NCBI GenBank assembly: GCA_024516035.1
Contig: CM044961.1
Span: 13,700,439-13,764,438 of the forward strand
Direction: 5' to 3'
From: Bactericera cockerelli
Taxonomy: Eukaryota > Arthropoda > Insecta > Hemiptera > Triozidae
DNA: 64,000 nucleotides
Made by a program: the position numbers and the translations under genes. Every line of letters starts with the position of its first letter. Position 1 is the stretch's first letter. The notes beneath the pieces are model-generated. The model was not told where the DNA came from and made no database searches. It saw only the letters and a program-made list of their open reading frames with translations. Below, in pieces: positions 15,801 through 29,200 of this stretch.

Positions 15801-17155
15801 AACTAGAATTTGGATAAAAAAAATAGAATTTTGAGGGAGAACTAGAATTTGGATAAAAAACTAGAATTTTGATGAGAAACTACAATTTTGATGTGAACCA
15901 GAATTTTAATAGAGAACCAGAATTTGGATAAAAAACTAGAATTTTGATGAGAAACTACAATTTTGATGTGAACCAGAATTTTAATAGAGAACCAGAATTT
16001 GGATAAAAAACTAGAATTTTGATGAGAAACTACAATTTTGATGTGAACCAGAATTTTAATAGAGAACCAGAATTTGGATAAAAAACTAGAATTTTGATGA
16101 GAAACTACAATTTTGATGTGAACCAGAATTTTAATGGAGAACCAGAATTTGGATAAAAAACTAGAATTTTGATGAGAAACTACAATTTTGATGTGAACCA
16201 GAATTTTAATAGAGAACCAGAATTTGGATAAAAAACTAGAATTTTGATGAGAAACTACAATTTTGATGTGAACCAGAATTTTAATAGAGAACCAGAATTT
16301 GGATAAAAAACTAGAATTTTGATGAGAAACTACAATTTTGATGTGAACCAGAATTTTAATGGAGAACCAGAATTTGGATAAAAACTAGAATTTTGATGAG
16401 AAACTACACAATTTTGATGTGAACCAGAATTTTAATAGAGAACCAGAATTTGGATAAAAAACTAGAATTTTGATGAGAAACTACAATTTTGATGTGAACC
16501 AGAATTTTAATAGAGAACCAGAATTTGGATAAAAAACTAGAATTTTGATGAGAAACTACAATTTTGATGTGAACCAGAATTTTAATAGAGAACCAGAATT
16601 TGGATAAAAAAACTAGAATTTGAAGGCAAACTAAAATTTTGAAAAAGTAAAATTTTGATAAGAAACTAGAATTTTGACGATGGATAAAATTTTGAATTTT
16701 AGCAAGAATTTAGAACTCCTACACCAAAGCAGTTACACAACCGCGCAAGATTATCAATTCAGTCGTAGTACCATCACTTGAAGTTCAACTTTTTCAATAA
16801 GGAAATCCACGCGAGAGAAAAGATACTTCGGGTCTCGCAATCCGTCCTTCTCTGATAACTTTGGACATAGATCTCCCACGTGCCTTAGCTCCGTACCAAT
16901 AAGTATGATTCTCAACTACACAAATCGATTTAATTCCAACACTATAGCTTGAAAGTATACTCATAGACTTTTTAGCAAAGGTTCCTCCATATGAAACACC
17001 ATTGAGTTGAGAGCCCACAGGAACCAACTATGACAGTCCAAAATCTGTGGAATGGATCCAGGGCTGCTGTTGTTTCCTTTAGATTAACGGTGGTGATGTG
17101 GTCTTCAATGTGGTTACAAGGTGACAGAAAATTTGACAAACCGATTGTACCTACT

Positions 17156-17206
<51 letters not shown>

Positions 17207-20200
17207 AAATGTGATGTAAATTATTCGTTGTGTTTATGATTAAAAAGTTTTCATTAAGAGTAAAATAATAGTGTGGCTGACATTTTATTTAGAACTCGTG
17301 AAAAAAAAAAAAAAAATAATAAAGCTGGCCAAATATTTGTCCAGCTACGGCTTAATGAGCAAGCTATGAGAGTTCCTCTGATGAATAATACGTATTATTA
17401 GCTGTGCTCACTATAAAGTATTAGCATAGTAACACAAGGAAGGTGGTCGTAACGGAGCACCCCAGACCTCAGACTCTGGTACCTACAGCTTGATACAGAC
17501 AATTTTCGGGACTCCGCGCTCCGTTGAGGCCGCTTACATTTAATAACATAGTTAGATTATTTTACGTGGTACCAGGGTCCAGGGTATAGGACTCCATTGT
17601 GTTCGCGCACAAAAAACCACCCAGAATACATATTCACTTACAACAGCCATATCACAGAAATTTAAGGCCATGACTGTTGGCATAATGAGACTGACAACCT
17701 GTCTTGCGCTGACAATCTAAATAAAGCACCACTTTGAATTTCTTTTTATATTAATATTAGTATTAAGACTAGGGTCACATTGTAAAACTGGGTATCTCCC
17801 GTTAACTTATTAAATAAATAAATAAACACTTATACTTATTCTTATGATCCCACTCACTGAGTTCAACATTTCGTCTCGGAAAGTTGCAAAGCGTGTTGCA
17901 ACGTTTCATGCTCCACTCTTTCTTTGAATCAAATGTGATCGAATCCCATAGGGGCAATAGGAAATGCTCTTACCTCCCAGCGAGACAGCAGGGCCGACAG
18001 TGGAGGTCGGGTCCTCTATCTCCACATCAGGCGCGGGGTTAGGCAGGGAGAGGCCCAGCTTGGAGGCCATGGAGGAGGAGAGGAGGGAGGAGGGGGCCGA
18101 GAAGTGAGAGTCCGGCCCTGGAGTGAAAATGAAATAAAATCAGAGAGAGATTGAATTTTAAAAAGGTGTATAAAAAAAATAAAATATTTTTAACAGACAG
18201 ACAGACACAAAAACCTAAGTTGCTCAGGAGGTCATCAAAAGACCAGAAATATGAAAAAAGTTGAAATCGGAGCAAAAAATATTATTATTTTTTTAAATAA
18301 AAATTTAAAGTTTTTTTTTCTGTCAAAAACTAATATTTCTTAGGTACACTCACCTATGCCACGGAGGCTGGGTTCTTAGGAACCCAGCCTCTTAGGAACC
18401 CAGCCTCCGTGGCGTAGCGGTTGTGACTACTGCCCGTAGTCCAGAGATCCTGAGTTCGATCCCCGGTTGGAGCAGATTTTTCACACAGAAAATTCTGTTC
18501 CCTCCGTACATGTGAGGCTGGCATTTCCGACCATACCCAGGCTGGGTGAGGTTAATGTGGGTAGCTGTTACGATTCCCAGCGAATGGAGGGTGAAACCCC
18601 CGTCCTAATTCAGGATGTTAAATCACATAGAATCGTTGTCGTTAGGAAGGGCACCCAGCCATAAAAAATAATGTGACAAAACCAACTAATCTCAACCATG
18701 AGGTTGAACAACGTCGACCCTGCTCAAGCGGGATAAGACAGAGTAAAAGGAGAAGAAGTAGAAAAAAGACTCACCAGGCAGATCATGGTACACCCCATCA
18801 TACAGGCCAGGCTTGTGCAGGTGCAGAATGTTGGGATGCACATCGCCACTGGTGAACTTGTTGACCCTTTCACTCCCGGTGTCCACTCCGAGCCGTGGCT
18901 TCTTCATGGGAACCACGGTGCTGGACACCAGATTCCGGAACCGGCCGATCGAAGGGTCCACATCCTCGGGGTTGATGACCTCATCCTCCTCCGCGAAGGT
19001 GATGCGGCGCCGCTTGCCGGAGGAGAGGCGGGAGGACACCTTATTCTTGTCGTCTATGCCGAGCATGGAGATGCGACGGTTGTGCGCCGTGTTGAACTCG
19101 GTCAGGTTCTGAGAGACACACAAAGAAATAAGTGTGTTTCTTTGTGTTATTATTAGTATTATAGAAAGCTTTATTAGGTAGAACAAAAAATATATACAGT
19201 AGAATACAATGAAATATAAAAATATATACAGTAGAATACAATGAAATATAAAGAAAAACAAAAAGATTAAGCAAATATACAAGAAAAAAGAGAATGAAGT
19301 TAATGTCCTACCTAAAGGGCGGGGTTATTGCCTGTGGCAATCTCTTCCACCCAAACCTTTATTAAGTTAATATGTATATCAAAAAATTAGAGGATAGCGC
19401 AGAATTATATTGTTATTAAATAATAATAATAACTCTTTATTCACAAGAATAAAATTTACAAAGAGCGTGATTATTGCCCGAGGCAATCTCTGCCATTAAA
19501 CACTTTGTTAGATATAAAACACATATGTACAGTACAAATAATTATTCTAACAATGAAAAAATGGAAACAATATGTACAATAAAAAGGAAAAATAATAGTA
19601 ATATATTTAAACATATGTTTATAAATATATTTAAACATATATGTTCTAAAGGGCGGGGTTATTGCCTGTGGCAATCTCTTCCACCCAATTATAGGACTTT
19701 TCTGTATCTTTTATATCCTAATATCTTATTTTTTCCTATAATTCCGGCACTGTTCGCTGCTCGCATTGAAGCAGCTACTCATTTTCCTCACGAGGTATGA
19801 GGGGACCCGCGCGGACATCCAAGTACAGACCAAAAAAAACATGCCTTACTGGATATCGAATACAGGTCACCGTAGCTGCAAGCCTAGTGCACCAGCTTCA
19901 TGGTAACTACTGACACTTGTTTATTTCCTAGCCATGAAACAGGAGCTACTGTAGACGCTTGTGGTCTATGTTGTAGCTTGCCCATCCCCTAGTATGCCCC
20001 CCCTCTGTTTGGCGAGAAGTGACACAATAGTTTTCAATTTGGTGCTGGGTCAACACGAGCGCACAGGAAGGTATCCCTTACTAACAATTGTAACCAAATT
20101 AAGAATAACTTTTTGTGGGCACGGGGGATCGAACCCGGGACCTTCCGCATTAGGCCGGAGCGAAAATATAAATTTTCGAATTTCAAAACGCCTGGGGTCT

Positions 20201-23200
20201 CAAAAGTTTCGTATTGATGAGTAGATTAATCCCTTAAAATTTCATAAACATATTTTAACATCTTCAGTCTCCACCTCGAGCTTAAAGTTTCGAGTGCTTT
20301 TAGTTATGCAATGTAGGGGCAAGATAACGATTTTTGCTATATTCGTTCTTTTCTCTTGAAAACGGTAGACCATACAAACAAGTTTAGGGAATCAAATCTG
20401 TTTTAAACTAAATAAACAGAAAAAATACTTATTAAGCTTCAATCGTTACGAACAACTGATTTTGAATTACACGTGAAAATATTGTTTTGACTGACTTAAA
20501 AGTCTAGAGACATGCAAAAGAGACACCTAAACTTGGGAAATTATTATTTTAGGAAAGTGATGTGGTAATTACCACTTAATTTTAGGCTTAACGTTATAAC
20601 CTCCACTATGTTATTGTTGTGTCCAGCTTGGCTACAGCTGGGGGAGTGAAGAAATCTATCCAACTGAAGTGGAAAAGTTCACTCGTTCTGAAGCACATAT
20701 TTCTATATGCGATCATTGGGCTTTTTCTTTATGATTCACTAGCGGGTTACACCCGCCGCTTCGCCAGCCCATCAAACACACACAACGCACACACACACCC
20801 ACCCACACACCCCTATACATGCACACCATATAATTACAGGGACCGGAATTTCACGCAGCTACAGAGACCCGATTTTTTTTAATAGTTTGGTATTTCTTTT
20901 TACATAAATGAAGACGTTGAATGTTTTCATTTAAAAAAATGTATTTTCCTAATTTTTTTTTCAATTATTTTCCAACGAAATTAAGCATTTTCTAAAAATG
21001 TACTTTAAAAAAATGTACTAACAGCGGACAGTATGGAATCAGTGTCTTTTTAGTACAAAGAGTGAAAAGGTCATTGCATGTTGCATACTCGTAGAGATGC
21101 CATGTTATTATATGGGTAGGTATTCATGTTTAGAAAGAATCATTAAGCCGTGTTTATTTTCTATAACTAGACTAGAACATCAACTGTATGGTTATATCAG
21201 GATGGGATTTTTACCCTCCATTTGCAGGAAACTCGCAAACCTGATACTCAAAATAACCTCAACCAGCCTGAGTGAGGCCGGGAATAGCCAGCATCACGAG
21301 AATTCGAATTTGAATGGTCACCAATCCAACTCCTTATCTCGCTGGATGTTGCTTAACTTCGGTTACAGAACGAGAACCGGTGCTACTAGGGTGTACCTTT
21401 GATCTTGCGAGATACTTACTTCGACTCGAGAATCAATCATGTAGCGCTCGCTAGGCTGATTTCTTTCCACCTCTGAGAGGCACCGCCAGGCGGGCCCGCT
21501 AAGGGGCGGCGATCAAAGTTGGCCGAAAAATGTGTTCGAAATTTAAAATTGATTTTCGATTCGTATTCTACGAAAAATTTAAAAGACTCCTCCAACTGTA
21601 GCGTGCGCCGTGCTATACTAAATGCTGTACTATTTTTCATGTTTGTTTAAAAATGTATAGAACTTCTCACTTTTACATCTTTCCACACTGTAATGACTAC
21701 CCAAACCCAACTTCGTTAAATTCAAGGAAACACCGTGTCAACTGCTGGATAAAATCTTTTAGATAGGGACCAGTCTGTGAATGTATATATGTAAAATAAC
21801 AATTAAAATAAAGAAATTGAATGTACAATTAAAAAAAAAAAAAAAAATCAAAATGATACGAAACTAAAATCAAAAAATCGAAATGCAAAATCTATATCTA
21901 AACTTTCTATACATGGCTGGACTGCTGGACATAGTCTTTTCATTCCAACTCACAATCCTCTACACAATTATTGGTTTTTCATATAGCTTCGTTTAGCGGG
22001 TTCCGCCCGAAAGCGGCGCCAGGCAGTTTCGGCCTTACGGTAGGTGTTACAAAACTTTACCGGGAATCAAAAGTGTTTGTCTCGGCGGGCTTACACTTTT
22101 TTTACCTTTGAACGGCACCCCCGGGAGGGCGGGGGTGCCGTTGCCGAAAATTATGTTCGAATTTTAAAATTCGAACATAATTTGATTTGTATTCTACAAA
22201 TAATTTAAAGTAATTTGCCGACTATTGGTTTATTTCTATCTTGCTCCGTTCGGCGCGTATACCGCCCGAAAGCGGCGCCAGGTAGATGGGTGTTTTCGTT
22301 AGGAGATACAAAAAAAATAATCCTGGAATCAAAAGTGTTCGTCTCGGCGGGCTGACACTTTTCCACCTTTGAGCGGCACCCCTGGGTTGCATACGGCTTT
22401 AGGTTTAAGTATGGTCTGTTGAATACATATTATAAGATAATAAAGAATATCCAAAAGCATAATTAAATTAAATACAATATGCTGCCACAGTAGGAATAAA
22501 ACCTACAACCCTTTGGTTTGGGGTTGAAAAGTTTGCTAGATTTCAACTAGCAATAAATAGTCTGGTACCGACAACTTGATATTGACGAATTTCAAAACAT
22601 CGCTGAGTATTTTAATAACATGGTAGGATTATTATTCTATGTCGTACCGGGCCGGGGTTACCCTATTGTCCACGGTCTAGGGCTTCGTTGTTTTCGCGCA
22701 CTTGGGTCTAGGATATAGGGTGTTCCGTTGTGATACCCTACTTAGGCGGAATGAAAGTTGTCAATCCCGATCGTACTCACCCAGCCCTTGCAGAGTCGGG
22801 AATTCGCTATAGTCAATCAACAATATTAACATACTGAAACACATTAATTATGGCCTGGGTAAAACCACTGCTAAATGTGAAAATTATTATTCTTACTGAT
22901 ATTTCTGATTATCCCAGATGAGTTTATTGTACACTATCTACTGAACCCAGTCCCATTATTAAGGTGCGAGAAATCATAAGACATGGTCTGAGCATCGTAA
23001 TCGTGCATGAGAAATGTTGCACATTACCAAAAAAAAAAAAATTCTTTTTCCACAACTCCGAATTTCCAGAAAGAGAAAAATAATAATTTCACCTAATGTA
23101 GGTCTACAGAGTATGTGACCCACTTGGGGAACCGAAAATAAATGGAATAAAACTAGAACAAAACAGAAAGGACTCTAGTCCATTGAACCAAAACCGGAAT

Positions 23201-26200
23201 TTTATACACATCATAATCTTGTAGACCTTTGTTAGCAATAGGTAATGCAGAGAGAACACAGATACCCTTGAAGTTAATACTCAAACTGGTTTCTAGTTTC
23301 TATGTTAGATAAGAACTGTGAAATAACCGAAATTCGGATTAAAACCAGTTGCATAATTTAAACGCGGTGTTTACAATTACTTTAATTACTGCATTATAAT
23401 AGACAGTAGTTAATAATGTCCATTACGAACTTTTGACTTATCCACAAGTGAATAATTGTCAATCGTCCGCTATTCTTCAAGTGGTTAACGCGCTGGTCTA
23501 GTAATCCAGGTTGCTTAGGGATCCGTTGGTTCGAATCCCACCCAGTGCATGAATTTTTCCTCATTAATTTGAGTTTGTGACCACATAATAATAAGACTCT
23601 GAGGGTTAGGTGGTAGAAAATGCTGTGAGCATTAACCTCGCCTGGTGGTTACCTTCCACTAAAGAGTATTATTATTATCAAGATAGGGATACCCAGCATA
23701 ATAGAGTCGGGTATAGCCAGCAGAATGTCCATTCTCACAATAAGGAAATTGGTGGTTTCGATATCAACCATGATCTTTTGACGTTCCGGTGACTATTCCC
23801 GAGCCTACTCAAGCTGAGTGAAGAGAATTTGAGTTGATAGGTTCTATGTGAAACAAATGTTTAGTAAAATACGCGTCGTGATATGATTGTGTAGTTTAAA
23901 GTAATGTTGAAACACTTGCAGCCAAGTAATCATCAACAACTAATACATATCTAATAAAATACACTGCCAATTATGGACACATTAGTTCCTCGTGATTGAT
24001 GGTTCACATTGTATACACGTGGCAATTTTGAAATTTTATACTTTTGTTTATATTCCTATTTTCATAAAAAATACCGGGACACCTAAAATGTTAACGTTTG
24101 ATGCCTTGGTGTTTCAAACACCCGCACCCTTACCCTACTTGATACCCGAGGTACGGCCTTCTATGTATTTCCCCTTCGTACTTTACACACGTGGCTTGGC
24201 CTTAATTCTGTTTTTAATAGTCCTTCTCCATACCTGAGACATTGCGAAGTATGTGTTTTTCTAACCTTATGGCCGTGTATATTTTCTAGTCCTACTGTAT
24301 GACACTAATATTTATTATAAAAGAAATATAGAATAACCGAAAAATTTCGATAGCCAGTTTTCAGTGTCAAAAAACGTTTTATGTTCCTGTTGGCCTGTTT
24401 ATAAATGAATTATCTTGCCTACGGTACACTGTAAAAGCTAGATACTTGAAATATGGCATGTCGACCTTTTTTTCCTATTATTAGGCACTTTAACCATTTA
24501 TTGTATGGTCGTTCGTGCCGCTCCTCTCAAGGTCTACATGAGATGAAGGAGGTTGATACTTCTTAGAAAAGTCATCAGTGAGTCCACTTCGCTGGTAGGG
24601 TTCAGTAGAGATGGTTTTGGGTTATATGATTGGGGGTTTGCATTGTAAGTGTGACATTCGTTTACGATGTGACGAACAGACATGGGATCACCACAGGTAC
24701 ACACAGGAGGAGGGGTCTTGGTAAAGATGAAAGAGTGAGTCAGTCTTGTGTGACCAATTTTTATGTTATAGGAGGAGGAGAACGTTACCGGACTACGTGA
24801 GTTAAATGCAGTGTTTATTATATTATACTATGAACATATTATGTACATAAATATTAGAGCCTGTCCCGAGATAGCCAGAAAAGCATAAACACATAATGTT
24901 AAATGATAATAAAGTTATTAATAGGATACTTAATAATAATTCCGAGCCAGCGTCGATGACGCGTTGAATACAACGGTTCTCATAGGATCACCGAAGTTAA
25001 GCAACGTCCAGCGAGGTGAAGACTTCGTGATGCTGGCATTTCGGCCCCATCCAGGCTGGTTGAGGTTCATGTGGGTAGCAGGTTTGAGAATTTCCTGAAA
25101 TAGAGGGTAACACCCCCGTCGTGATGAGACCATGTAGTTTTTTGGCATTGAGCAAAAACAATGATTTCAATGATATAATATAATACAAGAAAATAAAAAT
25201 AATTAAGTGTAAAAAGTAACAAAAGTTGGGTTAAGAAAAAATGAAATAATAGTGATAATAACAAACAAAACATAATAAGGTAAAATAAGATTTCAAACGC
25301 TTCGTAAAGATAAATTTTAATAATAATAGGGAATATCTCAGAGTTGAATTTGTTCAGACAAGCTGGGTAATCTAGTGCGAGTAGTCTCTAGAATCTCTAG
25401 ATGCCTCAGTTTCTAGCTGTCTACTGCCGGTATCATCCCCAGATCAGACTACTCGTCTACAGTTGTAGGTACGAGTAGGACTGTTACCCGGGCCAGACTA
25501 CTTGACTAAAATCAGTCCGAGTGATTTTATTTCATTTTATTTAGATATAGGTAGATAGCGGGCTGTCGCCCGCTTTGCGAGCCGAGGCATGGCCGTAAAG
25601 CAAAAAATCCTTTTTCGCCAATGGCAGGTGTTGTAGTGGGAATTTCGAAAAATCCTGTCTTATTGCACATCTAGACTATAAGACAAAGCTACCTACCAAA
25701 TTACAGCTTCCTAGGACTTACCAGTTCGGAGAAACAGTGATGAATCAGTGAGTGAGTGAGTTAAACTCTCTTTTGTAAGTATAGATAGGATTTAGTCTAT
25801 AAGTATTAGGTACCAAATGAACAGTTGCAAGACTTGTTTCAAAATACATAGCGCAATTCCGCAGGTTCATTGCGGTTATTTTAACCATTTGGAAAGAGCA
25901 TTTTTAAATAATGTACCTAATTAAAACAAAGGTAGTATAATATTATATTATTTTTAGGGTGTAATTCCCGACTGTAGTAGGAAAGAATACAATGGTCTAT
26001 TGCAAGTAGGGGTCTGAATTTTTTAGTTGTGACATTGTAGTTGAAAGCGACGTTAAACCCAAAATAATAAAATAAAATAAATCCAACGGGGTACAAGCGT
26101 GCAATGCAAGGATTATTGTGTATAATATCAGGACGGTTGCAGTACTTTAATAGGATATTGTAAACTTGTATTTGGAGACTGGCATCTCCACGGCCCTAGT

Positions 26201-29200
26201 CCACCTGAGCTGATGGTGTAAAAGTGTACTTAATTAAAAGCATTAAGTCTGTATTTTTAAAGTTTTGCACTCTTAAAAAAATCCAAGAAAAAATAGATGA
26301 GGAATATCCAAGCATGGGGTGGGATTCGATCCACGAATCACGGATCCCCATTCCCCATGCATGCGCTGGATTATTTACATTACAGATCCAGTGCCGCGCC
26401 GTAACCACATCAACTACTAATGCTGGTATTTAAAATGTACCTTATGAATACATCATTTGTACATAAATGTACTACATTGTACTACAGTAAACTTTGCCTA
26501 TAACGACGGTCAAAGGACCTGGAACTTTTCGTCGTTATAGGCGAATGTCGTTATAACCAAATGTACTTATGTAGTTGCATATTCATTATTCACTTTATGT
26601 GGGGGTAAAATTGTCAATACAAAGGTACATTAAATTTGAACAAAGTAATGGTTATACGTTTGTTTTTTGGATAAACACTGTTATGAATAAACTTATATTA
26701 CAGCATTAACACAATTAACAAATGAGAAGTCGTATTCAATGTATTCATAGATGTGCTAATGTGGTACATATTTTTTTTTTTTTTTTTTTAAAGATAAGTG
26801 TTTCAACTGTTTCACAGCCATTTTTATTTCGTAGCTATGAAACAGGAGCTACTGTAGACGCTTGTGGTCTGTGTTGTAGCCTGCCCAATCCGTAGTATGC
26901 CTCCCATCTGATGGGCGAGAAGTGACACAATACTTCCCAGTTAGGTGCAGGGTCAACACGAGCGCACCGGAAGAAATCCCTTACAAACAACTGTAACCAA
27001 ACTTTGAATAGATTTTTATTTGTCGGCGCGGGGGTTCCAACCCGGGACCTTCAGAATGGCAAGCGAGTGCTTAACTACTGAGCTCTTCGTGCGCTCCATA
27101 TAATTATAAATACATTTTTTGAAAAATTCTGTAATTTTAGATTGTCTCGCCTTCATAAGATAATTGTTGCAAGACTTAATCCAATTACCGATACATATAT
27201 TCTCATTATTTAAATTCTATGCAGTTCAGAAGTCAAAACAAAAGTGGCATTGATTCTATGTTCAGCGACACGTGTCGTGCTCAGAGTTTCGGCAAAAATT
27301 AACAGGATAGACAATTCTTTCTACTCTTCATGTCGCCGTCGTTATAGCCGAAGTATTTTTTCATTTTTTTGCACTGAAGTTTAGGTCGCTATAAGTAAAG
27401 GCGTCGTTAAAGACAAGGTCGTTACAACCGGTGGAAAATCAATAGAACAAGATAGGGGAAACCAAGGGACTACGATATTTGGTCGCTATAACCGCTCGGT
27501 CGTTATACCGGAGGTCGTTATAGGCGAAATTTACTAAATACACATGTAATCACGAGCTACAATGTAATCCGTCACAATGTAGCGTGATACTTCAGTCTTT
27601 TATGTTCACACCAGATTCTTTTATGTTCACACCAGAAGTATTCATGAACCATTTTTATTTATTGAAAAACACAAAAAAAATGTTGTTTTTTTATGTAGTA
27701 TCTGTAGGATGAGAGAAAATACACGTTCTTCAGAAATGGAACTGATTTATTCATGGATCAAGCTGCCAGTCCATAAAGGAAATACATAAATCGTGGATGA
27801 ACTAACTACAAGATCTAACAGTTTGCCTTTATCATAGGTATTTTCAAGCGCTATCAAATCCTGTTATCCCGAGATCGCCAATTTTCAATCCCCATTTTTC
27901 GGGATTGAAATAGTACGGGGATTGTAAACCCTAAATACGAATCAAAAGACGAATTTTAAAGTTCGAACATAATTTTTGGCCTACCGTGATTGCCGCCCCT
28001 TGCCGTCTCCGCCCACGACTCAGTTCACCAACACAACTCCTTTTGATTTTTTTCAATTTCATATTTTAAACATAATTTTCGGCCAACCTTAATCGCCACC
28101 CCTGGGCGGCACCGTATGCCCGTGTAGTTAATGAGAAAAATGAGTAGTTACTTGTATGAGTAACGACCAGTGACGGCATTACCAGAGTAAAAAGAAATTA
28201 ATGTAAAAGAATTTGAAAAGTACAGGAGGCTCTTAGTAATGCTGTGCTACCCACAAAAATTGTGAAGAGGCCTTGTGTTTCACCACAAACGAAATTCATA
28301 ACAACGAAGAAGCAGACCGACTCGACAAAGAAGGATTGAACAGTAAAACATCCCGTTGAATAGAATACCGATCCATGATTAGAAGAATGTTGTGGAGAAA
28401 AAAATTGTTACACAATAGCATGATGAATGGACAAATTTAACTGAAAACAAATTGCGAGAAATAAAGCCTGAGAACAAACCTTGGCACCCCTCTTTCTACA
28501 TGAAAAGGATGGAGCAGGTCTCTCTCACACGTCTCCGCATTGGACACACAACCTCACCCATTGTTATCTAAAAAAAAGGACCCTCCCCGTTTCTGCGAAG
28601 TTTGTTCCTGTAGATTAACTGATTAACAGTAAAACACATCCTAAGAGATTGTATTAAGTACCTGACGTTAAGAGACCCATATGATTCAATACTTGCTCAA
28701 TTGAAAATGAAAGCGCAATCTTAACTTTTCTGAACAAAACTAGATTCTTCTTCTTTTACTCTGTCTTATCCCGCTCAAGCAGGGTCGACGTTGTTCAACC
28801 TCATGGTTGAGCTTGGTTGGTTTTGGCACATTTTTTTACGGCTTTTGATTTAAAGTCCTGTTAGGACGGGGGTTTTACCCTCCATTCGCTGGGAATCGTA
28901 CCAGCTACCCACATTAACCTCACCCAGCCTGGGTTGGGCCGGAAATGCCAGCCTCTTTTTTTTTTGTTGAACAACTGTGATTGCTGCCCCTGGGCGTCTC
29001 CGCCCACCCGGGGGTGCCGATTAAGGGCGGAAAAGTGTCAGCTCGCAAATACTTTTGATTCCAGGAATTTTTTTCTTAATTCCTAGCGTAAGGCCGCAAC
29101 AACCTGGCGATGCTTCCGGGCGGAATATCCGCCGAACGGAGCAAGATAGAATAAAACCAGTAGTCGGAAAATCCCTTTAAATTTTTCGTAGAATAAAAAT

